A stretch of 64,000 bases of DNA, from positions 605,234 to 669,233 of the forward strand of contig KB445799.1 of NCBI GenBank assembly GCA_000320605.2, given 5' to 3'. A model generated the notes under the pieces. It saw nothing but the letters and a program-made list of their open reading frames with translations. It did no database searches and had not been told where the DNA came from. The stretch comes from Gelatoporia subvermispora B (taxonomy: Eukaryota; Basidiomycota; Agaricomycetes; Polyporales; Gelatoporiaceae). Positions 34,986 to 46,889 of the stretch are shown piece after piece. The number at the start of each line of letters is the position of its first letter. Position 1 is the first letter of the stretch. Made by a program: the position numbers and the translations under genes.

Positions 34986-35860
34986 CTATGGGCATACGTT
35001 AGTCATCAGATGTCCAGTATCATCAAGGTCCATGATGAGTGACGGTTATATGCGTACAATCGTCTCTTGTGAGTGTAGGAGTAGAGCTCCAGAACGCCAC
35101 AGTGGCTGGAGCGACAGTTATGGCGTCGGAAGCAATAGTCGGCGTGCGTCAAGCTATATGAGGCAGAACGCACAGCGTACTCGTGACCATTAAGGGCGAC
35201 TGAACAATCTCCGAATCATCGTGGTTCACTGTAAGGGCATTCATATGATGATTAAACTTTGGACCGGAGTCAATAGTGATAAGTACGCTACAATATCTCG
35301 CAAAGAATCATCATTGATCATAGAATGTTGCTGTATCTTTGGAAGCATCATATGAAAAGTCGTCGGTGTCGTCGGGCTTTCTGTTATATATTGAACGAAG
35401 TTTTTAACTTAGCAATTCCGAAGATTCATCCGTGTGATTCAGTGAATACCGGGGTGTCGTCGTCAACAGCAGGCTGAATCTAGTCGAATTCCTAAGTCAT
35501 TGAACAGGAATAGCGAGTACCCTATCTGTCAAAAAAGCGGTTTGACGACATGATACACCTACATATAGCCTAGGGGTGGCCCAAGCAACGCTGGGAAGCT
35601 GGATCCAGACCTGCTCAATGGTGCGCCACAAACCTGAATGAGGATGAAATCGCGGGACTTTCGACTCGTTGGCACGTGACCATCCAACACCTGACACGTT
35701 AGCAGCGACGCCGATCAGACGGGCGGCGGGCGCGTCGGCGCGACCAAGACGTGGTCATTGCCAGTGACCACGCCTTAATCGCGCCCGTGCTCAGGCCTGC
35801 TCAGGCTCGCACACTGTTCACACGACATAGCTATTCTATTCTTAACATGCAATCCTAGCG
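34986..35860. other. Spacer between DUF6914-like copy B and kinase copy C
   Basis: No gene supported. The end of block B homology falls in the first part (about 35.1 kb). A 66-codon minus-strand frame (35697-35497) has no recognisable features. Confidence 0.4.
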
Positions 35861-36658
35861 ATGATTCTCGCCTGCATCTTCGAGTTCATCATCATTCTCT
35901 GCGGCATCTACGAGCGACACTGGTTTGGGCGACACGGCGGAGGCTATGTCAAATTTCTTCCCTTCGGTCTAGTCATGAAATTCAACAAGACCCATGGCGC
36001 TGATGAAGCAGACATTATCGCCTTCGTCCGCAAAAATACTGCGATCCCCGTGCCACGCGTCCTACTCCAAACACGAGGCTTCGGGAGGGCTTACTTTCTG
36101 ATGAAACGTGTTGATGGAGAGGCCCTGAATTCGGTGTGGCACAAGCTTGATCCAGACCAGAAGGCCAGTGTAGTGCCGCAACTTCGGCTCTGTGTCGAAC
36201 AGCTGCGTGCATTGCAGCCTCCTTCCTCTGGTACGGTTTGTGGTCTCAGCAATGCAGCACTCGTCGATAGCCGAATCTCCTCGTCTCCCGTTGGCCCCTT
36301 TCGTAACGAACACGACTTCAACGATCATCTCATCAAAGCTGCCTCTATATATGTAGATGGTACACTCTTGCGAGATGTTCGAGCTCGTATGCATGACTCC
36401 CATCGCATCGTGTTTACACACGGAGATCTAGCACCTCGGAACATCATCGTGCGGAGGGACAAAGTTGCCGCTATCATTGACTGGGAGGGAGCTGGGTGGT
36501 ATCCAGAACACTGGGAGCTTGTGAAGGCATTATATAACCCGATGATGCGAGACGATGAATCGTGGAACACTGCAATCAGGGAAATCCTTCCCCGAGGTTA
36601 CGAGAAAGATTGTGAAGTGGATAGACAATTGAGTGACCGCATGGTGGGCGCGTTCTAG
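35861..36658 (+). CDS. APH/choline-kinase-type phosphotransferase, copy C
   Basis: An intact 265-residue single-exon frame, clearly more diverged from copies A and B than those are from each other. The N-terminus MILACIFEFIIILCGIY is strongly hydrophobic and could be a membrane anchor or re-entrant helix. Key sites are LVMKFNKTHGADEADIIAFV (K40), MKRVDGEALNSVW, FTHGDLAPRNIIV (HGD 187-189, Asn 194) and IIDWEGAGWYPEHWE. It is the only one of the three intact kinases that combines all these residues with a distinctive Ser-rich segment (SRISSSPVGPF). It is convergent with DUF6914-like copy C. The substrate is unknown. Confidence 0.85.
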   Translation: MILACIFEFIIILCGIYERHWFGRHGGGYVKFLPFGLVMKFNKTHGADEADIIAFVRKNTAIPVPRVLLQTRGFGRAYFLMKRVDGEALNSVWHKLDPDQKASVVPQLRLCVEQLRALQPPSSGTVCGLSNAALVDSRISSSPVGPFRNEHDFNDHLIKAASIYVDGTLLRDVRARMHDSHRIVFTHGDLAPRNIIVRRDKVAAIIDWEGAGWYPEHWELVKALYNPMMRDDESWNTAIREILPRGYEKDCEVDRQLSDRMVGAF

Positions 36659-36954
36659 AGTGAGTGCACTTTCTGAGGCGCTTTCGAGACGTCATGCGAG
36701 ACTAATGGTTGCAAGACCTCACACGTACGATTTGAGTATCATACAGTAGCGAAAGAAGGCTCAATGCTATCATCGTATTCCAGGTCGGTCGCTCTACTGG
36801 GCTTAACCAATTTATATGTCTCATAACTATTGACAGAGATGCTGTATCACGCTCGGCAATCGATATCGCTTTCTTGTATTCTCGTACCATTTCAAGTTCG
36901 GAAGCAACGAAAGACAGTCATCTTGACTCCTGCATGTCCAGACCGATATAGTTG

Positions 36955-37561
36955 TCACAGAACTGACGCAGATCGCCTGGAGATTCTCACCGAGGCACCG
37001 TCAGAATCGCCAGGAAACTTGATGACCACCGGTGGCTTGCTTTGTTTATATGTTTCATTGGTTTCGCGACTGGCAATTCTGAGATAGGGCAACAATGTTC
37101 CCTGACCAGGGATCGGCGCGTGTAGCCAACCTCTGGCGCTGAAGAGTTGAAGCACCTCTACCACCCAATCTCTACAGTTCCAGCCTTCGAATGACGCGAC
37201 GGCAGGATGACCATAGGCAACCTTGTCCATGTAAGCCGTATGTGGTGTCGAGTTATGATTATTCACTTGGCTTAATTCCTCCAGTTCGCCTTTTTTTGAT
37301 CCTCCCAACCTCGACGCCCCCAAGGCACTTCCTAGTCTTCTGAAGTCTGGCATTAACACGTAGCACGACCCATTCCACGGGTCGTTCATCAGGGTAATGT
37401 CGATCCACGGCTTGATATGCTGGGCCTTCTTGTTCATCGCTGAGAAGTATCATGATCACCCAATGCAGCTGCTCCTCCGTCCCCAGTCCGTATATGTCTC
37501 GCATATACTGGACGACGACTACAGGGTATGATTTGATGAACAGATTTGCCAATCTATTCAT
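36955..37561 (-). pseudogene. DUF6914-like copy C, frameshift at an A7 run
   Basis: Exon 1 starts at 37561: MNRLANLFIKSYPVVVVQYM, EQLHWVIMILLSDE (H33), YQAVDRHYPDERP and CLGGVEVGRI. Directly after VGRI there is a run of seven A (T7 at 37291-37297 on the plus strand), after which the conserved continuation KKGELEELSQ is in the next frame. The intron donor GTGAAT (37266) and acceptor AAG (37222) fit in phase only with that shifted frame. Exon 2 (37221-36955) encodes VAYGHPAVASFEGWNCRDWV, then IASRETNE, and has a C-terminus longer than in copies A and B. One base removed from the homopolymer would restore a full protein, so either this is a very young pseudogene or a sequencing error. Confidence 0.65.
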
Positions 37562-38874
37562 GGTCGAGATAGATTTTCGCTAGTTTGCAGGACTCTTCGT
37601 GTCAGGCGGATGTCGAGAGCAGGGATTTGTGGTGCTGGCGATAATAATTTTACCACAAACTCATACGATGGTCAAGAGCGGACGGGATATATCATGATCT
37701 GCACGTTTCCGGGATGCAAAAGGATCACAATACTCGTCGTTGCATCTTCGGGGACCCAGCTTTGCCTTTCTTACATGATATCCATGGAAATGCGCTCATT
37801 GTCAGAATCAAGGTACCGATGTGAACGGGCAATCCCGCCGGGGCCTATACCTGTCTGTCTACCGCGGATATAATGCCCGACGAAAAGCCCTGATACCTGG
37901 CGTTGCTGCGCCCTTGTTCTTAAAGCCACGGTGCTATCGAAGGCATATCAGACCCAGACACCCGGACTGCTTTCCTTCTTGCAGATACACTCGGTATATT
38001 CACTGAAAATTCAATTTGATGAACGCTGATTTGTCTGCCTTCATGAAGTCTGCTTACCGGCATGTCATGATCCAGGGGTCTGTAAGCAGGGAGCTGGCGC
38101 CTGGTGTGGTGAACTATCAGCGGTCGAAGCTTTGTGGTAGCTTTTGCATGTGCTAAACACGACAGGTACTGGCCGAAACACAGAAACAGCACAGTATCTC
38201 TATCACACTAAAATTTGAATGACTTCGCCCAGAGTTATCCATGAGAGAGGTAACATTAATCGTACATTTATGTTTCTTTTGCCACTCTGGGACGTCTGCA
38301 TACTATTGAGCAGCTTTAGGGCTGAATTATACGTCTAACTCGTGTTGGACATAGCAGACGAGGCGAAATTTATACGGACTAGAGATTGCATATGTGGGTA
38401 TATAGAGCAATAGGACGGACATCTGTGCAGTGACTTCACTGTGCAGACTACGATTGATATCAATAGTTAAGCAGAAAGAAAGATCGAAGGAGATAAATGA
38501 TCACTACAAACAAGCATCGAATATCGAGCCCTTGAGAACGGAGCACCTGAGTTCACTGCAACCACTTACTGTCCGGGGTCTTTTGCTTAGTCAGACACAT
38601 GCCGGGGCTGGGCTTACCATATTAAGCATCCGAACGATCCATACCCTTAATCCATTCGGTAGATCTATGCCCACGGTGTATGTGCCTCGGTCTGCCACAA
38701 TTCCCAATTGGGAAATTGAGGTCGTTCCCGGGCGCCTATGATACAAGTCTGTTCTGCTTCAACCGCTGGGGACGTCAAGCCTCTGAACTGAGCATATTAT
38801 TTTAATGAGTTACTAGCTTTATCTTTTACTGGTTACTGGATGTTTTTACGATCTCCAATCACCGGAAGACACTC
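37562..38874. other. Intergenic, no gene recognised
   Basis: Short frames only. The region includes the presumed promoter of the arrestin-like gene. A minus-strand 90-codon frame (38192-37920) has no recognisable motif. Confidence 0.45.
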
Positions 38875-41800
38875 ATGATGGCTGCTGTTACGCGACCTGA
38901 GCCGATGAATGCGTCGCCGCACCATTCCAAGGTCAAGACGACTCTCACACTAGCTGACCCACTTGTCGTGGCTGGTGGGATGGTATCCGGCAAGCTGGAG
39001 GTCGAGTGCAAGGCAGACAAAGGTCTCGGGATTGGTGTGATCACTGTAGAGCTCCTTGCTGTTGAAGGTAGACCTTTACCACCCCAAGGTTACTTCCGAC
39101 TGACCGTTCCGTAAGAACTGACATCCAAACACCATTCCGCGACATCGACTTTCCTGCATAGTCGACGCTTCTTTCAAGGCCCTGGACTTCCTCCTTCCAA
39201 CGCAGTTGAGCCACATACGAAGGCCGGCGACCCGCCTTTGCCATCTGGGTACCACCCTGCGCGGCGCGGAGTGACCACATTCCTCTTTAGGTTTCCTCTC
39301 CCGCCAACGTCACCAGCTTCCATAAACCTAAGCTCCGGCCTAGCAGTAGTGAAGTACGAGGTGAGGGCAAGTGTTGGAGTAGCCTGGAAGGGCGAGAATC
39401 GCCTAGTCGTGGACAAGAAGGGCGTCGAAGTGGTAGAGGGCTTCGAAGAGGATCTTCTTGCGGGCGCGGGGGAAGCTGTGATTGTGGGCGAGAACGGCAA
39501 GATCTGGGTTCAAGGAAGGATTGTCGGAGGCATCCTCGTCGCGGGCCAGCCCACATGCATTGAGCTACATGTCAAGAATCTTTCCGCGAAAAAGGTACGC
39601 TTTGGCCCACTGCGTTCAGGGACGCAGCTGAGACGACTCTAACACAAGAATACTGGCATCGCCGTGGCCTTGACGAGAGAGTTGCAGCTTCCTTCTTTAC
39701 CCGGGGCGCCGAAATCGCCGCTGCAGATACTGGAAGCCCTTACCTCCGTGTCGTTCCGTAGTGCGGAGTATATCTTGCATCCCGGTGCCGAAGGCGTAGC
39801 AAATCTGGTCGTTGATGTTCCTCGGAATGCAAGAGGTGTGCGGGGTGGCGTGCGCTATGGCGATGAGCGCCATCCCAAAGGGAGAAGCCACCTTTTTCAA
39901 GTCCAGTGCGTACTGGGAGTAACGCTGACGATGGGGATTGGAAGGTACGTTGCGTCTTCACTGTGAAGAGTATCAACTGATCATCTTCCGTTGATACAGC
40001 AAGGATGTTCATCTAGATATTCCCGTACAGATACTACACTCTGCTGCTCTACCAACAGTGCCTCCTCAGCTCCAAGACACATATTTGCACGAATATATAC
40101 CCCCACAGCCTACGCAGGCATACCTGCCCCCCGTTTCTCCACAGCCCTATCTGTCACCTGCATCTCCACAACCATACCTGTTGCCCATATCTCCGCAACC
40201 ATACTTACCACCGTTTTTGCCATCTCTCCCAGAGCGAGCGCTGTCACCTAACTTATACCCTTCTCCGCCTATATCACCCATACCTCTTCCCCATTTCAGC
40301 CAAGGCCAGGTCTGGCTACCCCCTCCAAATTACCAATATCAATCACCATATGCGCTCTCGCCGCCGCCCTCCGACCCCTATGCTTACGCCCCCTCTGCTC
40401 ACCTTGCTGCGCCTTACGTACCTCCCATGCGACCCTCCAGCGTGGAACCTGTTCCATCATCGGCTGTCTATGGACTTCCGCTGCCTGCTCTCCCACCACA
40501 GCCACTGCTCAGCGTCCCCACCGGTATGCCAGTCGTTCAAGGCCGGGAAGAAGGTAAGGGCGAGCGTGCTTCACGTGTTGCCCACCATCTTCGTATGTCT
40601 TCCCGCGGCCGCTCTGCTTCTCCGCCTGCCCATCGTTTCGCGACGCACACATCTACAGAACCTGGGGCGCCTGCTGCTGAAATGCTCGCCCTGCCCGATT
40701 CCTTCGTGCCACTAGCGCCTCAGCCTGCATCTGGCGGCCCCTCGCCGTTGCACTCCCCGCGCAGCCATGCATCCTCGTTCTCGCTGTCACCACGCCTCCC
40801 GCCCTCGCCCAACCTTGCTCCGGCCATACCACGCAACTCCCATGCGACAGCCACAACCTCTGTTCCTCCCTCACCGAGCCTGTCCCCAGCGGTCATATCG
40901 CCGCGGCCCATGCTGTCTCCTAAGCATTCGTTTGTCGCGGAGTCCTTCAAGCAGGTCAAGCAGCTCGAGCGTCTCGCCGCGGAGGAAGACATCGCCCAGG
41001 GCGACGGGGCTCCGCGAATGGACAAGACGCTGCCCCGCACACCCGCCGTCGCAGAAGCAGAGCCCGACATGGCCACGCTGCTCAAGGCGGGCGCATCCCT
41101 CGAGGTGCCCGTGCCGAAGCTGCGGGCGCTCGGTGGACCGCTAGGCGGTCTCGACGCACTCGAGGCACGGCTCCTGGCCGAGGTTGGCACGCGCAAGGTC
41201 GAGAACGCGGAACGCCCGGACGTGCGCCAGGTGCTGCCCATTCCCATTCCCATCCCACCTCGCGCCCCAGATCCGTGCAACGATTCGGCGATCTCGAGTC
41301 TGACACTCCCCGCGGCGGACATGGACCACCTCGAGCTGGAGCACGAGCTGGAGCAGGACGTGCATGCGGATGCGCGCACGCTCAGGCTGGGTGGCGCCAG
41401 TGCGCAGGGGAGCGGCTCGGCGTCCACCAAAGGTGCCCTTGCTGTCCCGTACGGCCTGAGCACGAGCGCGGATCGGCGGAGCGGGGAGCGGCGCCTGAGT
41501 GATGCGGGGCGGCCGAGCAAGGAGTCGAATCAAGAGGGCAGCGCGAAGAAAGAGGGCGGAAGCAAGGAGAAACGGCATAAGGGACGGAAGAGCGGGGAAC
41601 GTCCGAAGGAGGTGAAGGCCGAGGAGTTCCACCGCATACGCCAGGAGGCGCGCGGACGGGTCGCTCAGTGGCTGGGGACCATCGAGCCCGTCGTCATGCC
41701 CCCGTCGACGTCGACGTCTCCGGCAGCTACGCCAGCCGATAGTGGTGCACCGCTCGACGAGGGACGCAAGGCAGAAGACGCGCGACCGAGCCCAGTGCCG

Positions 41801-43135
41801 GATCCGGAGCCCACGCTCGAGCAGCCCGCGGCCGAAGTTTCCGCCTCGCCGAACCCGCGCTCGTCCGGGTTCGTCCCCGTGGGCACCTTCCGCGCCGCGC
41901 AGCTGCAGCGCTCCCGCCTGTCGAGCATCACGCGCTCCCAGCAGCCCTCGCCGTCCCGGCTCACCGCGAAACCGCTCGTCTCGCCCAGCAGCGAGACCCC
42001 GCCCCTCGCAGGCTCTGCGACAACGACCACAGTAGCCACGCCCGCGCAGACCCCGCGCAAGGCACCGCCAGACCCGCCCGCAAAGCCCGCGGGACTCGCG
42101 GTCCCCTCGCGCGTGGGGGACCCGGAGGTGAGGTATGATGTGCGCTCGGCGCGCGGCGGGCGCGGAGGCCGGGTCATGGCGGTTGCTGCGCTGTGGGCGG
42201 ACGCGATCGGCGGGACGAAGCAGCAGCACCAGCAGGGGCGCGGCGGGAAGGAGAACGCGAAGACGTCGGCGCGGCTTGTCGTGCCCCCTGCGAACGCGAG
42301 CGCGGGCGCGCCGTCGGTCGCGGTCGCGAAGGCGCGGCTCCAGCTCGAGCAGCAGACGCGGGCCGCTGCGCCTGGACCTGTGGCCCTGAAGCCGGTCGCG
42401 GCGCCCAAGCCCACTGCACTCGCCGCACCAAAGTCCTCGCCCGCAGCCACACTCAGACCCGCGCCGTCCCCCGCACCCCTATCCACACCCGTGTCGACCC
42501 CGGCCGCCGCGAAGATCACACCGACCCCGGCCGCTTCGAGGTCCACGCCCACCTCAGCCGCTCCGAGGCCCACACCCACCCCAACCGCCACCAAGCCGAC
42601 ACCCGCCCTCAAGCCGCCCCTCGCGCCCAGGCCCGCCGCGCGGCGGCCGAGCCCCGCCCCGCGCCCCACGACCGCCGGGGGCGCCCCAGCTACGGGGCAC
42701 GCCACGGCCATAGCCCCGAAGCCCGCGGCGCGCCCCGCGTCGGCCGCGCTGCGCATCAAGGCGCCGCGCGTGCCCGCGGTCGTGTCGTCCTCGCTCGCGA
42801 CGCCCGTCCTCTCGAGCACCGCGTCGCTCGCGCGGCCGGTCGTGCGCCGCGCGCCCCCGGCGCCTGCGTCCGCCACGATGGGCGGCGGGAGGGGCGCGCC
42901 GGGGGCGAATGGGGCGAACGGGGTGAACGGGGCGAGCGGGGCGAGCGGGCACGTGAAGCCGAAGTCGCGACCGGCCTCGCCGGCGGGGGCGGGCAAGCTG
43001 CTCGAGCGCGCGCCCGCGCCCGCGCCCGCCGCGGAGGGGCCGGTGCCGGTGAAGGCGCCGCGCGCGGAGCTCGCGTTCGGGCAGGCGCGCCTCCGGGAGC
43101 TGATCAAGAAGTACCAGGGGACGGCGGACGCGTAG
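38875..43135 (+). CDS. Arrestin-fold protein with very long disordered Pro/Ala/Ser-rich tail
   Basis: Four exons, 38875-39067, 39116-39594, 39649-39944 and 40000-43135, splice in phase to 1367 residues. The first three exons (about 322 residues) form a two-lobed arrestin-like region: KTTLTLADPLVVAGGMVSGK (typical arrestin_N start), ITVELLAVEG, GLPPSNAV, GVTTFLFRFPLPP, INLSSGLAVVKYEVRASV, GGILVAGQPTCIELHVKN, then LPSLPGAP and IPVQILHSAALP as arrestin_C-like strands. The last exon encodes about 1045 residues of low complexity: QPYL(P/S)P repeats, Ser-Pro-rich blocks, PTP-Ala-rich blocks, an ANGANGVNGASGAS run, and a conserved-looking helical end (FGQARLRELIKKYQGTADA). Fungal arrestin-like proteins act as endocytic adaptors for the Rsp5 ubiquitin ligase. 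No clear PPxY motif was noted in the parts read. GC content rises steeply inside this exon. Confidence 0.78.
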
Positions 43136-46100
43136 CGGCTCGTTGCTCCCGGGTGGTACCGCACGAAGATCTCGGTTGCGCCAAGCGTGCGTGTGCTGTG
43201 TTTCCTTCTCGTATCCGGATCTGGATTCTGGTTTCACGCTTGCTCGGATGGGGGACGATATACTGGACTCGTGGTGTGATGTGCGCCCCGCCCCCTCCCT
43301 GCTGTGTGCGGTCGATAGACGGCTCGATGTTGTATACCTCCTTTTTGTACTTGATCCTGCGCTCCGTTTGTGCTGCCCGCATGCTAGTTCTTCAGTCGTC
43401 CTTCCTCACTGCTCACTGCTCACTTCTCACCTATTCTCTCCTGTTTCTCGCACGTTACATTTGCATGTGTCACGCTCACGACTTTCACGACCACCCACTC
43501 ACGACCCTGCTCACCTGCCCGCACGTCCGCTTGTTCACTCACTGCCCACATATTCGCTTGTTTACATACTTATTCGCCTGCGTCTCGTACATACCTGCCT
43601 ATTGTTATACGCCGCATCGCTCGTGGAGCCCTTTGCCTCTGCCATTCTACCACCAACGAACGAGCCCCCGGGCGAGCGAGTGCTGGAGGACGACTCGGTA
43701 AGCACCGGAGAGCGGGCTGATGGCGCGGCCCTTCAGTCGGGCCCCGGCAGTTCACAACTCTCGTCCTTCGTTCTGCGGTGCCCTCGCCGCTGTTCCTCGT
43801 CGAACACAACCCACGACACGTCGGCGGTCGCATCGCAAGCAGTCCGAGCCTGAGCGTTCCCGACGGGAAACGGAGCTGAACGCGAGGAGCTTTACGGGAT
43901 GTTTTCGAGAATTGACGGCGGTCACGACCGTCGCTCCTTTGGCGGCAACATTGCGCAATGCGAGATCTGGCGGGGACCCGCCGTATCACGCGGGCCTGCC
44001 GACTGGGTGCTGCGGGGCCCCGCCGACTCGGTGAGACCCCATCGTACTGCGATTTGCGCACGGCCTGTTGAACATCGGGACGCGAGGTTCCGGCGCGCAT
44101 GGCAGCGTCTTCAAGTTGAGGGAGAGCGGGTTATATGGCAGGGCCTACACCGGACAGCATCAGGAAAATGCAGCATTTGCTTTGGCGCCGCTTTTCCTGC
44201 TCTGGGCTATCGCAGCGGGGAAATCGGGAAAGCCCAGGCGCAGTGGACTGGGGTTTTCCCGCTGTTACCGCTTCTGGCGCGCTTGTCGACCATGTTCGAA
44301 AGACGTCAAGGCAGGAAAAGCAAAACCGAGATTTTGCTGATGGGGAGTGGGAAAGTATGACTACGCAAGTGCTCCTCGAAAGTCTCCCTCTGTGTGAAAT
44401 CAGTTATAACAAGTCAAATGAGCTGAGCCTCCCACGACGCGTGCACGCTTTGCGAGCGTGACTGCGGGGAGATCGGCGGCAGCGTCGTAAGAGGTCGTCT
44501 CAGCCACGTCGGGTTATGTGGCAGGCCCAGTGCTCCACTGAACAGGAGACACGGCACGGGGGCGGGAAAGTAAGTATGGCTACAAGCTCTATATCCAGTG
44601 GACCAGTATGTCCGACTTTGCCAGCGCTCCCGGCGTGCGACGTGAACCGTGATGCTTTTCGAAAGTCTGTCCCCGCATGAAACCTGCACAAGTCGAACCA
44701 AACTGAGCCTCCCATGCCGCGACTCGCGTGCGCGCTTTGCGAGCGTGATAGCGACTCGCGAGGAGATCGGCGGCAGCGTCGCGAGACGCCGTCTCAACCA
44801 CGCCCAAGTAGTCGGTCGTGACGGGTGGGCGCGTCGCGCGCACGTGACCGCATACCTGTCAAAGTGCAATATTCCTCCTCTTCCTCCTCCTCCTCTCGTC
44901 ATGGTCTCGATTCTCGAGGGCCTCATCCGTCCCAGCTTTTACCCGCGGGCCATCTGCCATGTCCCCCGTCCCCGCGGTCCAGCCCACACTCACCTCGACT
45001 GCACAGCATCGGCGCCCATCGCACATCGCGCCGAGCCCTACGGTCAACGCGCGCGCGCATGCTGGAAAAAGTCGAGCACGACGCTCGGGATCCGGGCACA
45101 CCGCGCATAGCCAAAGTCCAGAGCCCAGAGCCCAGACAGCCCCGGACCGATGCTATTGCTCACGCAACACAGAGTTGCGCACGGGGGCGCACCGGGAGGC
45201 GGCGCGCGCGGGAGAGCTGTCGAGCGGACGCAGCCCGGCGGGCGCCGGCGCCCATCCTCTCGACACTGTCACGCGGCGGGCCCCGCGTGTGCCCGGCGGC
45301 GCGTCGGGGTGCAGCAATCTGGCGACGCGACAATGCGCGGGCCCGCTGAGCAAGCAGCGCGGGATGCGGAGGCGGGTAGGACTGGCTCACTGAGGGGCCG
45401 AGGGGATGCAGCGAGGCACGCGCTGGCGCGGCTTAAGTACTTAAGTAGCGGGGGATGCGCAGCGCGCGACACGGCAGCGCGCGCTGGCCGGCCCAGGCAC
45501 ACACAGGCTCTGGCCGCGGATGCGACAGCTGCCAGCGGAGAGCACGACCCGTGGTCGGCGGCTGACTGTCGCGCGCCGCGCGCCGCAGCGGGGCCCGGGC
45601 GCTGCGAAGCTCGGACGAGGGAGATGGGCGTTGCGTGATGGCTTCGGCGCGGTCGTGTGATGCGCGGGTGACGCGGGCTGCGGGGGTGCGAGCGGAGGTG
45701 CGAGGGGCTGGCGGGGAGAGAGCTGCGCGGAAGACCTGCGCGGAGCGCGCGACGGGCGCCCCGAGACGCGATCGCGCTGCGCTAGCCGAGGATAGCCGCG
45801 ACGCGTCCCATCCGTGCGTCCGTCCGTGCGTCCTGCCTCGGTGGACGCCTCGACGCGCACCCCACTGCGCTTCCTGCCCTGCACCGCCCTCTGGCATGCT
45901 GCCTGCCACGCCAACTACGCTTGACAGACCTGGCGTAGCATGATGCGCACGGTTCCCCGCATCATTTACGCCATATCACTGAGTCGCTGTCTGTTGCTAG
46001 CTCGCTCTGACACGGGTGCGCGATGCATGGCGTGGGGCGGACGTTACTCGCGCCGAGGCGCGGTGCTGTGGCAGGACGGGGTGCTATCACGGCTATCGCG

Positions 46101-46889
46101 ATGGGAGGGCTGGCGCGGGTGGTGTGCGGACCGTCCCGAGGGCGCGGCGAGCGGCGCTCACGGGGGACGTCCCACCCAGCTTACTCATGCGCACGAACAC
46201 GGGCACGCTCCAAAGCCCAGAACGACGCGTTTTGCTCGTGAATGCCGCGCAGCGCGTAAGCACCACCACGCCCCCCCTCCCATTCAAATATACAAACGCT
46301 CAACCATTGATTCACGCCCCAGCGCCAGAACCACGACCCCTGCCTTGCCCACATGTGCGCCCCAATTCCGCGCTCGAGCCTCGCGCACGCCCAGCGGAAA
46401 CCATCAATGAGCCCGCGCAGATAGGACCCCCTTCCCTGCTCGCGTCCACCGAGAACGGAAGTCTCGGCTCCATATACGGAAGCACGCCTAGCGCGCCCGT
46501 TCCGGACAAGCCCTGCTTCTGTCTCGCGCCCGCGCGCTTCTAGAAGCTGGCCGTGGAAGGCTTCTCGCAGCTTCTCGCGCGGCCGCTGACGTCGCCCACC
46601 TTCCCCGGCCTGTGTTTCTGCGTTTCTGCGTGGCTTTGTTTCTCCCGTGCAGCTGCGCGCGCGCGGTTACAACGATATCAGGTGTGCCCCCGGGGCACGG
46701 CGCGCGAGCCGCGTACAACTGGATACGGCACTACCGTGCTCGACGCGCAGGCGACTCGCGCAGCTGGCTAGCCGGGGCGGACGGGGGGAATTGTGGTGGC
46801 AGGCGGGGCGCATGCATGCACGCACGAGATTATCGATTACGCACCGCGATCGCGCGCGCCGGACGCCCACGCCGCCGTCACCCACTCGA
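43136..46889. other. GC-rich 3.7-kb intergenic region
   Basis: It starts with the 3' UTR of the arrestin-like gene (pyrimidine-rich, repeated CTCACTGCTCAC). Many long open frames on both strands result from high GC content and stop-codon scarcity; none shows domain signatures. The tandem repeat at 44377-44812 is listed separately. Confidence 0.5.
44377..44812. repeat. Imperfect ~285-base direct repeat in GC-rich spacer
   Basis: CGAAAGTCT...GAAA...ACAAGTC.AA...GAGCCTCCCA..CGCG at 44377 recurs at 44660, and GATCGGCGGCAGCGTCG at 44471 recurs at 44765, with ..CGTCTCA.CCACG following in both. A more diverged piece (GGTTATATGGCAGGGCC, near 44131) resembles GGTTATGTGGCAGGCCC near 44513, suggesting a third degenerate unit. 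It is not coding as far as can be seen. Confidence 0.7.

Larger units (their letters stand above)
19904..35100 (+). repeat. Segmental tandem duplication (block A ~19.9-27.8 kb, block B ~28.5-35.1 kb)
   Basis: Collinear homology runs through both blocks in the same orientation. Matching parts are MFS exons and introns (19904-21702 with 28491-30293), the MFS upstream region (GGGCGTCCGAAGGG at about 21850 and 30440; GACTTGACTCGT at about 22650 and 31320), spacer blocks (GCTGAGACCTT at about 23320 and 31930; GATGATGCGATG-like material at about 23530 and 32700), the APH-like kinase (26151 with 33288) and the DUF6914-like gene (27192 with 34409). Block A also carries about 2 kb with an extra DUF pseudogene and an extra kinase pseudogene (23.7-25.4 kb). 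Coding parts look about 85-90% identical, spacers less, so the duplication is not very recent. Confidence 0.88.

Noticed and set aside
26151..36658. APH-like kinases as aminoglycoside-resistance genes
   Set aside because: Fungal APH-fold kinases are broadly expanded with unknown substrates; nothing in the sequence supports antibiotic resistance.
42193..43701. Plus-strand open frame of about 500 codons and a ~500-codon minus-strand frame (43164-41665) over the arrestin-like tail
   Set aside because: Shadows of the real coding frame in GC-rich, stop-poor DNA; no domain, and Arg-rich or Gly-rich composition typical of out-of-frame reading.
43143..43853. 236-codon plus-strand frame after the arrestin-like stop codon
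   Set aside because: Position and pyrimidine-rich composition fit a 3' UTR; no start context or domain.
44377..44812. Tandem repeat considered as a CRISPR-like array
   Set aside because: Only two to three diverged units of about 285 bases in a eukaryotic genome; no short regular repeat-spacer pattern.
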